A stretch of 20,000 nucleotides of DNA. It comes from Monoplex corrugatus. Lineage: Eukaryota; Mollusca; Gastropoda; Littorinimorpha; Ranellidae. This document shows positions 1-9,700 of the stretch, in pieces. Numbering within the stretch: the stretch's first letter is position 1; each line of letters starts with the position of its first letter. Under the pieces are notes generated by a model that searched no databases, was not told where the DNA came from, and worked only from the letters and a program-made list of their open reading frames with translations. The DNA lies in contig JAPXFY010000021.1 in assembly GCA_030674185.1 (NCBI GenBank), positions 72,156,294 through 72,176,293 of the forward strand, written 5' to 3'. A program made the translations under genes and the position numbers.

Positions 1-300
1 TTGTATAAGAGTTTCTTTGTTGGGAATTAGTTGTTACACAACAATAGACACGACAACAAACACACTAAAACTACACACACAACACAACACACACACAGGG
101 AAATAATTGTAACATAAGATCGACAACCAGACAGCACATACACATAACAAAGTCGACGACATAACGGGCGATGCACACACAGGTAGCAAGACTGGCACAA
201 CTGATTGAATGCAGTTGCATGGAACAGATTGGAAAAGATTGTTATATAAGGATTTGACAGACTGGGAATAGTTTGGTAACAGTAATAAATAGGGAAAAGG
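1..300. other. Non-coding, A/C-rich low-complexity stretch
   Basis: I see no gene here. Bases 30-130 are A/C-rich with short ACACA and ACAACA runs, resembling a decayed microsatellite. The remainder is ordinary AT-rich sequence without recognisable motifs. Confidence 0.5.
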
Positions 301-580
301 GAATGTTATCTGACATGGATGGTGATGAAGCGGGACCGGGCGTACAGTTTAATAGTTATGATGAAGGACGGTAATAGACGTAAAGCAAGGTATGATGGAA
401 GATGGTGAAGCTGGGTGTAACATACGTTATTGAACAGATGGGAATGATGTAAATAGGTATGATGAATAGATTGTGAATGGATTGGAAGACTGGTATAGAT
501 GAACAATAGGTATGATGGAATCAGCTGGTGAATATTTACATAAGGTATGTTGGAGCAGACTGGTGAATAATTTGAAGAAT
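301..580. repeat. Possible strongly diverged minisatellite (TAGGTATGATGGAA-like motif)
   Basis: A motif close to TAGGTATGATGGAA recurs with drift near 388, 455, 507 and 545. It is mixed with versions of GACTGGTGAATA near 520 and 558, separated by roughly 30-65 bases. This looks like an old tandem array that has lost regular spacing. No coding potential is visible. The call rests on eye alignment and could be chance similarity in purine-rich sequence. Confidence 0.3.
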
Positions 581-599
581 AGGTTATTTCGTTTATTCA

Positions 600-2206
600 A
601 AACTGCAACAAAGCAACCAGGAGAAGGAAACTAATGTGATCAACCATTTTTCTTTCTGACGACAAGACGAGTAGGTGTTTTGTATGCGTTGCTGACAGAG
701 GAAGAGAAGCTGGTAGTCCAGTAAGGTGAGTGTTACAGTAATCAAGACGAGACAAAATGAGAGCTGTCAAACTTTGATGCAGCCTCAGCTGAAAAATATC
801 TTCGAATGTAACCAATTTGCCGAATCTGACAGTAGCATGTGATTAGCAGGTCTGGGTTAAAACTTCTGCATAGAAAGAGTGTTGTCCAAGGTCACACTCA
901 GGTTCTTGACATAATCAGAGAGAGGGTTGATGTTGTCACCAAGTTGGATAGTATTCAGTGAAATAGAGGTAGCTTTGCTTTTGGTGTCTACGAGCATGGT
1001 TTTAGTTTTATCACCATTTAATTGTTGTTAATTTTGTGTCATCCAGTTCTGGATATCAATATAGCAGCTGGATGCTTCTGAGAAATGGCACGTGATATTT
1101 TCATGAGTGTTACTATTCTGAAGTTGTGTCATCTACGTAAAAGTGTTTCACGTCATGCAGGTTGATGATGTTGGCTAGGGGTGAGGTATGAAGAGTGAAC
1201 AGGACAGGGCCTAGCACAGATCCCTGAGGAACTTCACAAAAAAGCCTAACAGGCTCAGACTGACTTCAGTTGATGAGAACTGACTGAAAGCGATCGGAGA
1301 CAGGAGGAGAACCAAGAAATAGCAGAACAACGAATTCAAAAAAAGTGTGTTCACGACGAAAGGGAAGGATGGAGTAGTCAATGGTATCAAAGGCAGCAGA
1401 CAAATCGAGGAGTGTAAAGAGAGAAAACTCTACCAGCACGAGAAGCAAGAAGTTCAATGACTATGTGAACAAGAGCTGTTTCTGTGCTGAGGTTTGCTTG
1501 ATAGGCAGATTGGTAAGGATGTTTTGATGATTTCAGTAGAGATGTTCATTCAGTTGTTTAAGTAACCACTTTTTCAGAGTTTGGAGAGAAATGGAAGATT
1601 TGATGCAGGTCTATAATTTGCCAGATCACTGGGATCGAGATTATTTTTCTTGAGAAGTGGCCAGACAAGAGCTGTTTTGAAAGCAGAAGACAAGACTCCT
1701 GAGACCAAAGATTAATTGATGATGGAGGTGATTGATGGAAGAAGTTATTGGTACACTTTGTGAAGAGAGAGAGGCTGGAATGGGGTCAAGTTCGCAAGAT
1801 TTGAAACACATTTCTTTGAGGATCGTGAAGATCTCAGTCTCAGATACTGGATGGAGGGAGAGGAGAGGAGTTCAGTCAATGGTTCAATGGTGGGTCTGGA
1901 AGTGTTGGGTGGAGGGAGTTGAGTCAAGTTTGGCACGGAAATCAGAAATCTTGGTGTAGAAAAATGTGGAAAAGGCAGAGGAGAGATCATCTGAACTAAC
2001 ATTTGATGGCAGGGGAGCTGATTTCTCTGTGCCAAGTAAATCACACATGGTGGATAACAGAATTTTTGTGGTTTTGGCTTCAAGAATTTGTGAGGAAAAG
2101 TGATCAGTTCTCCTTTAGAGAGCAGCTCAGTTACCTTGTTGTGCATAGATTCATAAATCTGATGATGCACTTCTAGTTTAGAAGACTGCCACTGGCGCAC
2201 GGCCAT
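600..2206 (-). mobile_element. Decayed Jockey/CR1/L2-like LINE, partial ORF2, minus strand
   Basis: Reading the minus strand from 2206 down to about 600 gives scattered pieces of a non-LTR retrotransposon ORF2 in collinear order. First comes the linker before the reverse transcriptase (SKLEVHHQIYES, NKVTELLSK, about 2206-2080). Then come the start of RT (about 1690-1560), motif A (LDLSAAFDTID, about 1378-1410), PQGSVLGP (about 1204-1234, first residues altered), the catalytic box as FYVDD (about 1127-1144), and the C-terminal segment (SRLDYCN, about 732-755) ending near ADHIS-type residues. It matches the better preserved plus-strand copy at 10972-12588 over most of its length, so they belong to one family. 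Many stops and frameshifts show it is dead. No endonuclease domain is seen, and the 3' tail is missing. The outer borders are approximate. Confidence 0.85.
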
Positions 2207-2945
2207 TCGACACTCACTCCCTCTCTGTCCTCAGCCACCCTGCAAGTCTGTCCAATATTTTCTTCCTGGGTCTACATAGCGCTCTCTTTCCCTCCAGCTT
2301 TCCTGTCTGGCCATGGATATTCTTGGGAAAGTAGGATGGTGGTTTCCTGCTGCCTTCCATCGGTTCAAAATAGGCAAGCGATCAGAAATCATGAGTCTTG
2401 CATGTGTATGGTGGGATTTTGAACAGCCCAGTATCGGAAGAGAGAGCGAGGAATACAGGAGGGAGAACAATACAGAAATATAAACAGGAGGAGATCAGAG
2501 ACAACATAGTTATACATACAAGTAACCTTGTATCCAATACGCCGTTGAACAGGAAGCCAGTGGAGTACATAAAGCAGGGATGTCCAACTCTCACAGCATG
2601 AACAGTTCAGGACGTCTTGCTACACAAGTTGGAACTTTTTGTACAGGTTGACTAACAGACAAGGGAACACCATTAGAAAGACTCGCAGTTATCTAGACGA
2701 GAAAGTATACAACCCATTACGACAGTTTGGTTGCAGAATCAGTGAGAAAATGGCCAACAGTTCTGATGTGTTTAAGTTCTAAATAAACCACTTGACTTAC
2801 TTTGGTTATATGTTGTTGTATGGAAAGGTTAGAGTCAAAGATGACTGAGATTTTGTACAGAATAAGAGAACGGAAGATCATAATTTATGTTTGGCTACTT
2901 TGCCTATTTCTTTCCTTAGATTCAGTGATTTATTAAAACATTAAT
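2207..2945. other. Intergenic sequence, probably containing an unclassified dispersed repeat (about 2380-2875)
   Basis: I see no credible gene. Phrases such as GTTGAACAGGAAGCCAGTGG (about 2542) and ATCTAGACGAGAAAGTATA (about 2692), and their order, remind me of an antisense dispersed repeat common in animal genomes. I cannot name the family. Open frames here are short and unsupported. It sits between the dead LINE and the acceptor of the PAN/D8C gene, so it could be intronic to an upstream untranslated exon. Confidence 0.35.
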
Positions 2946-2963
2946 TTATCTTTCTATTTTCAG
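2946..2963 (+). other. Likely 3' splice acceptor before coding exon 1
   Basis: A pyrimidine-rich run (TTATCTTTCTATTTTCAG) ends in AG at 2963, five bases before the start codon at 2969. This is a textbook animal acceptor. It implies that the first coding exon is preceded by an untranslated exon further upstream, which I cannot locate. Confidence 0.6.
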
Positions 2964-2968
2964 TAGCC

Positions 2969-3316
2969 ATGGTAACATTGCTCTTCTTCGCCGCTGTGTG
3001 CGTCAGCGTTGTTGTTCATGGACAAAGTGTAGACAACTCTATGCAGAGTTCTCACTTTGACAACGCTGACGTGGGTCATGTCACCTTCACCGACAACATC
3101 CTCACTGACCTCAACAACAGCAGGGTCCGCTCTCTCCTGGACTGTGCACGTCAATGTGGAAATCAGGAGGGTGCCAGACGTTCACATACGTCACAGACAT
3201 ACCCGGAACCCCGTTTTGCCGTGGCCATTCCAAGAGGATGACGTCAGCACACGCTCAGGAAGACGTTACTGACGCCAGGACGTACATGATGACTGAGCAA
3301 CCAGCTGAGCAAGCAT
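2969..3316 (+). CDS. Coding exon 1: signal peptide and PAN/apple-like domain (frameshifted)
   Basis: The ATG at 2969 has a strong context (GCCATGG). It opens a hydrophobic signal peptide of about 18 residues (MVTLLFFAAVCVSVVVHG), probably cut before QS. The mature start continues through a stretch with DNADVGHVTFTD and LLDCARQCGN, typical of the first half of a PAN/apple domain. Near 3163-3170 the frame slips. The next frame carries GCQTFTYV and FCRGHS, the second half of the same domain, followed by ARTYMM. One extra G in the GGAGGG run would restore a single frame, so a base has been lost there in the genome or in the assembly. The exon probably ends at 3316, before GTAATA. That donor is weak, but it leaves one codon base, matching the two bases with which exon 2 starts. 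The domain call rests on cysteine and motif pattern only. Confidence 0.7.
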
Positions 3317-3317
3317 G

Positions 3318-3319
3318 TA

Positions 3320-3406
<87 letters not shown>

Positions 3407-3418
3407 TAAACACACAAA

Positions 3419-3460
<42 letters not shown>

Positions 3461-3480
3461 AACACGCGCACATGCGCACA
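3318..3480. repeat. (CA)n microsatellite, interrupted
   Basis: Nearly pure CA repeats begin two bases inside intron 1 and run to about 3480, with AAACA and TAAACA interruptions. The apparent His/Thr-rich extension of exon 1 comes from translating this tract and is not considered coding. Confidence 0.95.
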
Positions 3481-3551
3481 CGCATGCATGCATGCATACA
3501 TACATACTTACATACATGCATACATACATACATACATACATACATAAATAC

Positions 3552-3552
<1 letters not shown>
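3481..3552. repeat. (CATG)/(CATA)n microsatellite
   Basis: CATG repeats pass into CATA repeats with a CTTA interruption near 3507. The tract directly follows the CA repeats and leads into the GATA tract, forming one compound microsatellite. Confidence 0.9.
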
Positions 3553-3590
<38 letters not shown>

Positions 3591-3597
3591 TATAGAC

Positions 3598-3640
<43 letters not shown>

Positions 3641-3661
3641 CAGATAAATAGATAGATAGAC

Positions 3662-3738
<77 letters not shown>
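3553..3738. repeat. (GATA)n microsatellite, about 46 units
   Basis: GATAGATA runs are broken only by a few CAGA, TATA, AATA and AATAG interruptions. The minus-strand open frame rich in Ser-Ile-Tyr-Leu is a by-product of this tract. Confidence 0.95.
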
Positions 3739-3739
3739 G

Positions 3740-3799
3740 CCACTGTGTAGACAGAGATGTCAAACCACTGTGTAGACAGAGATGTCAAAGCACTGTGAA
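3740..3799. repeat. 25-bp direct tandem duplication, about 2.4 copies
   Basis: Two perfect 25-base copies starting CCACTGTGTAGACAGAG lie at 3740-3764 and 3765-3789. A partial third (CACTGTGAAG) follows. They flank the GATA tract and look like a local replication-slippage product. Confidence 0.85.
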
Positions 3800-4020
3800 G
3801 CCACCCACCAAAGAAGACTGTGCACTGTTGCCGGGTCACTTCAGCAGAATTCAACATATACAGTTCTGATCCAACTTACACATGGTTGTGCCTGCTGTGA
3901 TCCCTTCTGACGACAGTGACTGTGGAGCCAGCTGACTGGTGCTGATACTTTATATTATGTGAACAACTGGAGAGCAGAGGGAATCATGTAAGATTGTAGC
4001 TTGTATCATAAGGATGTATA
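3800..4020. other. Intron 1 sequence without recognisable features
   Basis: Ordinary intronic sequence. I see no repeats, gene or RNA structure in it. Confidence 0.5.
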
Positions 4021-4120
4021 ATTAATTAATAATAATAATAATTATAATTACAATATTTATGTAGCGCAAAATCTTGATAAAATCAAATCTAAGCGCTGAA
4101 ACAGACACATACGCACGCAG

Positions 4121-4208
<88 letters not shown>

Positions 4209-4300
4209 ACAAACACACACGCACACGCATGGCTATAAATGGAGAGAAAGAATAAAAGCAATGGAAAATTATAGATAGCATATATGTATAGATGCCAGTA
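4021..4300 (-). mobile_element. 5'-truncated LINE 3' tail, same family as the copy at 10972
   Basis: The reverse complement of this segment aligns by eye with the 3' untranslated tail of the LINE at 12395-12588. Shared pieces include ATAATTTTCCATTGCTTTTA, then TTTATAGCCATG, a GT-rich run, a TTAGATTTGATTTT-like stretch, ATTTTGCGCTA, and AAATATTGTAATTA leading into (ATT)n. Only the tail is present, which is typical of target-primed insertion with heavy 5' truncation. The CA run inside it is the expanded counterpart of the short GT run in the other copy. Confidence 0.85.
4122..4230. repeat. (CA)n microsatellite inside the LINE tail
   Basis: About 40 uninterrupted CA units run from roughly 4122 to 4203, followed by imperfect CA to 4230. 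It lies where the related LINE copy has a short imperfect GT run (12463-12500), so it probably grew from the element's own tail. Confidence 0.95.
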
Positions 4301-4489
4301 TGTATGCATAAGAGAAGGTTCAAAATATGGACATACGTAAACTGTCATATTTCTGTCTAAAGTCTGTTTGTATAAAGTTTCCTGTAATGAAACCTGTGTC
4401 AAAATTCATTCATCATTACGAATAAGAACAAACTGAAAGCGAAAACGACACCACTTAAAGTAGACCTGAAATCGGGATGACAGTCCATG
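4301..4489. other. Intron 1 sequence without recognisable features
   Basis: AT-rich intronic sequence. I see nothing that can be named. Confidence 0.4.
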
Positions 4490-4557
4490 AACTTAACCCT
4501 TTGACTCCCGCACCCTATCCGTCAACTGCAAAAACTTAACCTTTTGACTCCCTCACC
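4490..4557. repeat. Pair of 25-bp direct repeats
   Basis: The phrase AACTTAACCCTTTGACTCCC with its following bases occupies 4490-4514. It recurs at 4533-4557 with two base changes, 18 bases apart. It may be the edge of a dispersed element, but I cannot name it. Confidence 0.7.
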
Positions 4558-5398
4558 AATCCACTAGCTTCCAGCCCTATCAGTATGGAAGCAGGTGTTT
4601 TCCATCCCACACATCCCGACTAACAACTCCTCCCCAGGAGAACTTAGCTCTGGTAACCAGATCTGTTACATGTATCTCATCACTGGCACTGGTGGTCAGC
4701 CAGCGTACATAGGCGTCATCATCATCATCATCATCATCATCATCAGGTGCCCTGCCGCATGGCTTTGGCGACCATGGACTTCCAACCATCTCTATCTCTC
4801 GCTGCCCCCAGCATCTCCCCCACCCTCTTCATCCCCAGCCACTCGCATATAGGCGTACAACAATGAATACTTCCACTTAATGTTTTATATTATGCAGTAC
4901 TTCTGTTTTAGAAACATCACAAACGTATTCATATAGAATGAATTAAAAACGACATTTTCTTTAGTGCACATTAGATCGAAAAGGACTGTTTTCAACGAAA
5001 CATGCCGATAGGGCTGAGTATACGGACAGGGCGTTATAGTCGTACAATCCTCTACCCCTCTCCCTTGCTAACGTGTATAGTCCCACAGGTGCAGTGACTG
5101 TCATGTGTAGAACAACCTCTGCAGGTACAGGTGTTTTGTTCGGACCAAGGGGAAGTGGAGAAGACGGACTAGAGAACAGATGGAAAGACAAGCAATGAAC
5201 AAGCTTAACCCTTGTCTGACCACAAAATGCTACACAAGATACAGACAGGTGGTCAGGACTTGTAAAGAACTCATCAGTAGTAGGCTGACCTAATGACCTA
5301 TAGTTGAAGTAACGGTAACTCTGATTAACTTCACTCACCTAGAAAATTAACTCCCATTCATAATGCCTGGCTTTGTCTTGTTCGGTCTTTGAACACAG
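4558..5398. other. Rest of intron 1, possible dispersed element and exon 2 acceptor
   Basis: Bases 4590-4855 contain a GC-richer block around a (TCA)n tract that could be a short dispersed repeat. From 4860 to 5340 the sequence is non-repetitive with no supported gene. The intron ends TCGGTCTTTGAACACAG at 5398, an acceptable 3' splice site for exon 2. Confidence 0.45.
4716..4745. repeat. (TCA)n microsatellite, 10 units
   Basis: Ten perfect TCA units. Translated, they give the Ile run and the antisense Asp run, neither of which is coding. Confidence 0.95.
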
Positions 5399-5559
5399 AT
5401 CCCTGTCTGCCAGAGAACTACGTGACGGTGGATGACGTGAGACGTGACGTCAATAACGTGGCTTCACACAATATGTGTGACCGAGACACATGGACTCCAG
5501 GATGGCATCGGTTCTTTCTTAGTGGCCATGACGCTGACATGCCCACATCATGCGTACCG
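5399..5559 (+). CDS. Coding exon 2: first half of a D8C domain
   Basis: Starting after the AG at 5398 in phase 1, the exon reads PCLPENYVTVDDVRRD, then MCDRDTWTPGWHRFF and DADMPTSCVP. This is the N-terminal half of the D8C module shared by uromodulin, GP2 and OIT3. That family shows a Tyr-x-x-Leu/Val-Asp-Asp/Glu start, a Cys-Asp followed by Gly-Trp-Tyr/His-Arg-Phe, and a Met-x-x-x-Cys-Val-Pro ending. The donor is CCG/GTCAGT at 5559/5560, leaving phase 0. If the intron is retained, translation runs five more codons (VSQL and stop at 5572-5574). The in-frame ATG at 5389 lies before the acceptor and is not a start. Confidence 0.85.
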
Positions 5560-5579
5560 GTCAGTCAGCTGTAACACTG

Positions 5580-6190
5580 GAGGTCTTTTTTAGATGGAAG
5601 TCTTTTTAAGATGGAAGGATTTTGTAGATGGAAGGATTTTGTAAATGGAAGTCTTTTGTAGATGGAAGTTTTTTTAAATGGAAGTCATTTTTTTAGATGG
5701 AAGTCTTTTTTTAGATGGAAGTTTTTTGTAGATGGAAGTCTGTTTTAGATGGAAGTCTGTTTTAGATAGAAGTTTTTTGCAGATGGAAGTCTTTTGTAGA
5801 TGGAAGTCTTTTTAGATGGAGGTCTTTTTTAGATGGAAGTCTTTTGTAGATGGAAGTCTTTTTAGATGGAGGTCTTTTTTGGATGGAAGTCTTTTGTAGA
5901 TGGAAGTTTGTTTTAGATGGAAGATTTTTTTAGATGGAAGAATTTTTTAGAAGGAAGGATTTTTTTTAGATGGAAGTCTTTTTTAGATGGAACTCCTTTG
6001 TAGATGGAAGTCTTTTTTAGATGGAAGTCTTTTTTAGATGGAACTCCTTTGTAGATGGAAGTCTTTTTTAGATGGAAGTCTTTTTTAGATGGAAGTCTTT
6101 TTTAGATGGAAGTTTTTTTTAGATAGAAGTCTTTTGTAGATGAAAGTTTTTTTTAGATGGAAGTCTTTTGTAGATGGAAGTCTTTTTTAG
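5580..6190. repeat. AGATGGAAGTCTTTT minisatellite, about 32 units of 17-21 bp
   Basis: The unit is TAGATGGAAGTCTTTTTT, with variation mainly in the T run and in GTCT/GTTT/GATT versions. The array begins about 20 bases after the intron 2 donor. Short higher-order repeats appear, for example the AACTCCTTTG variant near 5992 and 6043. The T runs make the unit length irregular. Confidence 0.95.
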
Positions 6191-6379
6191 ACCTCAGCTG
6201 CATGTAGATACATGGAGCATCTTTTCTCAAGTTTTTTCTTTTTTCGTTTTTTTTCAAGTGCTGTACATGTCCTTCATATGTCTTTTATTTTCTTCCTTGT
6301 CTTCATTGTGGTATTTTGAGATTGCATTTTCATTATTCTATATTTGTTACAAATATTTTAAAACATGATTAGTCTACAA
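6191..6379. other. Intron 2, T-rich spacer
   Basis: A T-rich spacer between two simple repeats. The open frame across it has no gene-like features. Confidence 0.5.
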
Positions 6380-6456
6380 TTCTCTCTCTCTCTGTCTCTC
6401 TCTCTCTCTTTCTCTGTGTCTCTCTGTCTCTGTCTGTCTGTCTGTCTGTCTCTCTC
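6380..6456. repeat. (TC)n/(TCTG)n compound microsatellite
   Basis: TC dinucleotide runs with TCTG interruptions, ending in six TCTG-type units. The Ser/Leu-rich and Arg/Asp/Glu-rich open frames on the two strands are by-products. Confidence 0.95.
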
Positions 6457-6781
6457 AGTGATAGACAATCTCAAGTTTTGTTTTGCTTTTTCATTCACTG
6501 TCTTTCCTTTCCTCTCGAGTGATCTACACGCAAGTATCTCTCTCTTTCTGTCTGCCATCACAGTCCCCTGCATCCTTCCTCACATGTACTTCCTTCACTT
6601 CCCTCTCATTCGTATTATCTCATCTAATGTCTTAGATATCATACGATATACGAACAATTCTCTCACAACCACCATGAAGGTGGTGTCCTAATTTAACCAT
6701 TGAAAAAGAAATAGAAAGAAATATCTCATCTAAGGCCTACATAGTTTGCCACTGAAAGCTTTCAGCATTAATCCCAACCTT
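6457..6781. other. Intron 2, unique sequence
   Basis: Pyrimidine-rich at first, then ordinary sequence. The last 30 bases (CCACTGAAAGC onward) look like a weak match to the following 41-bp unit and may be its diverged edge. I see no gene. Confidence 0.45.
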
Positions 6782-9700
6782 AGCACCACGTGTCACAGGA
6801 CACCAGCAATACATCCACTGGCAGCACCACGTGTCACAGAACACCAGCAATACTTCCACTGGCAGTACCACGTGTCCCAGGACACCAGCAATACTTCCAC
6901 TAGCAGCACCACGTGTCCCAGGACACCAGCAATACATCCACTGGCAGAACCACGTGTCACAGGACACCAGCAATACTTCCACTAGCAGCACCACGTGTCC
7001 CAGGACAACAGCAATACTTCCACTGGCAGTACCACGTGTCACAGGACACCAGCAATACTTCCACTGGCAGCACCACGTGTCACAGGACTTCAGCAATACT
7101 TCCAATGGCAGCACCACGTGTCACAGGAACAAGCAATACTTCCACTGGCAGCACCACGTGTCCCAAGACACCAGCAATACTTCCACTGGCAGCACCACGT
7201 GTCCCAAGACACCAGCAATACTTCCACTGGCAGCACCACGTGTCACAGGACACCAGCAATACTTCCACTGGCAGCACCACGTGTCCCAAGACACCAGCAA
7301 TACTTCCACTGGCAGCACCACGTGTCCCAAGACACCAGCAATACTTTCACTTGCAGCACCACGTGTCACAGGACACCAGCAATACTTCCACTGGCAGCAC
7401 CACGTGTCCCAAGACACCATCAATACTTCCACCGGCAGCACCACGTGTCCCAAGACACCAGCAATACTTCCACTGGCAGCACCACGTGTCACAGGACACC
7501 AGCAATACTTACACTGGCAGCACCACGTGTCACAGGACACCAGCAATTATTCCACTGGCAGCACCACGTGTCCCAAGACACCAACAATACTTCCACTGAC
7601 AGCACCACGTGTCCCAAGACACCAGCGATACTTCCACTGGTAGCACCACGTGTCACAGGACACTAGCAATACTTCCACTGACAGCACCACGTGTCACAAG
7701 ACACCAGCAATACTTCCACTGGCAGCACCACGTGTCCCAAGACACCAGCAATACTTTCACTTGCAGCACCACGTGTCACAGGACACCAGCAATACTTCCA
7801 CTGGCAGCACCACGTGTCCCAAGACACCATCAATACTTCCACCGGCAGCACCACGTGTCCCAAGACACCAGCAATACTTCCACTGGCAGCACCACGTGTC
7901 ACAGGACACCAGCAATACTTACACTGGCAGCACCACGTGTCACAGGACACCAGCAATTATTCCACTGGCAGCACCACGTGTCCCAAGACACAACAATACT
8001 TCCACTGACAGCACCACGTGTCCCAAGACACCAGCGATACTTCCACTGGTAGCACCACGTGTCACAGGACACTAGCAATACTTCCACTGACAGCACCACG
8101 TGTCACAAGACACCAGCAATACTTCCACTGGCAGCACCACGTGTCCCAGGACACCAGCAATATTTCCACTGGCAGCACTACGTGTCCCAGGACTCCAGCA
8201 ATACTTCCACTGGCAGCACCACGTGTCCCAGGACACCAGCAATACTTCCACTGGCAGCACCACGTGTCCCAAGACACCAGCAATACTTCCACTGGCAACA
8301 CCACGTGTCCCAAGACACCAGCAATACTTCCGCTGGCAGCACCACGTGTCACAGGACACCAGCAATACTTCCACTGGCAGCACCACGTGTCCCATGACAC
8401 CAGCAATACTTCCACTGGCAGCACCACGTGTCCCAAGACACCAGCAATACTTACACTGGCAGCACCACGTGTCCCAGGACACCAGCAATACTTCCACTGG
8501 CAGCACCACGTGTCCCAGGACACCAGCAATACTTCCACTGGCAGCACCACGTGTCCCAAGACACCAGCAATACTTCCACTGGCAGCACCACGTGTCCCAA
8601 GACACCAGCAATACTTCCACTGGCAGCACCACGTGTCCCAGGACACCAGCAATACTTCCACTGGCAGCACCACGTGTCCCAAGACACCAGCAATACTTCC
8701 ACTGGCAGCACCACGTGTCACAGGACACCAGCAATACTTCCACTGGCAGCACCACGTGTCCCATGACACCAGCAATACTTCCACTAGCAGCACCACGTGT
8801 CCCAAAACACCAGCAATACTTCCACTGGCAGCACCACGTGTTACAGGACACCAGCAATAATTCCACTGGCAGCACCACGTGTCCCAAGACACCATCAATA
8901 CTTCCACCGGCAGCACCACGTGTCCTAAGACACCAGCAATACTTCCACTGGCAGCACCACGTGTCACAGGACACCAGCAATACTTCCACTGGCAGCACCA
9001 CGTGTCCAATGACACCAGCAATACTTCCATTGGCAGCACCACGTGTCACAGCACACCAGCAATTATTCCACTGGCAGCACCACGTGTCCCAAGACACCTG
9101 CAATACTTCCACTGGCAGCACCACGTGTTCCAAGATACCAGCGATACTTCCACTGGCAGCAGCACGTGTCACAGGACACTAGCAATTCTTCCACTGGCAG
9201 CACCACGTGTCCCAAGACACCAGCAATACTTCCACTGGCAGCACCACGTGTCCCAGGACATCAGCAATATTTCCACTGGCAACACTACGTGTCCCAGGAC
9301 TCCAGCAATACTTCCACTGGCAGCACCACGTGTCCCAGGACACCAGCAATACTTCCATTGGCAGCACCACGTGTCCCAAGACACCAGCAATACTTCCACT
9401 GGCAGCACCACGTGTCCCAAGACACCAGCAATACTTCCACTGGCAGCACCACGTGTCCCATGACACCAGCAATACTTCCACTGGCAGCACCACGTGTCCC
9501 AAGACACCAGCAATACTTCCACTGGCAGCACCACGTGTCCCAAGACACCAGCAATACTTCCACTGGCAGCACCACGTGTCCCAAGACACCAGCAATACTT
9601 CCACTGGCAGCACCACTTGTCACAGGACACCAGCAATACTTCCACTGGCAGCACCACGTGTCCCAAGACACCAGCAATACTTCCACTGGCACACCACGTG

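Noticed and set aside
1732..1959. Plus-strand frame opposite the decayed LINE
   Set aside because: It is the antisense of the LINE linker region, which has clear family motifs on the minus strand.
3154..3857. Thr-His repeat and Ser-Ile-Tyr-Leu repeat proteins on the two strands
   Set aside because: Translations of the (CA)n, (CATA)n and (GATA)n tracts in intron 1. Only the part up to 3316 on the plus strand is considered coding.
5389..5574. Separate small gene starting at the ATG at 5389
   Set aside because: The ATG overlaps the intron end (GAACACAG). The conserved D8C sequence starts just after the AG and continues into exon 3 by splicing.
6174..6691. Open frames in the T-rich and TC-rich region
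   Set aside because: Phe/Leu/Ser composition follows from the microsatellite and T-rich spacer. No gene-like motif.
8062..9172. Minus-strand open frames of 326 and 366 codons, Cys/Trp-rich
   Set aside because: They are the antisense translation of the stop-free 41-bp unit and cycle with the repeat.
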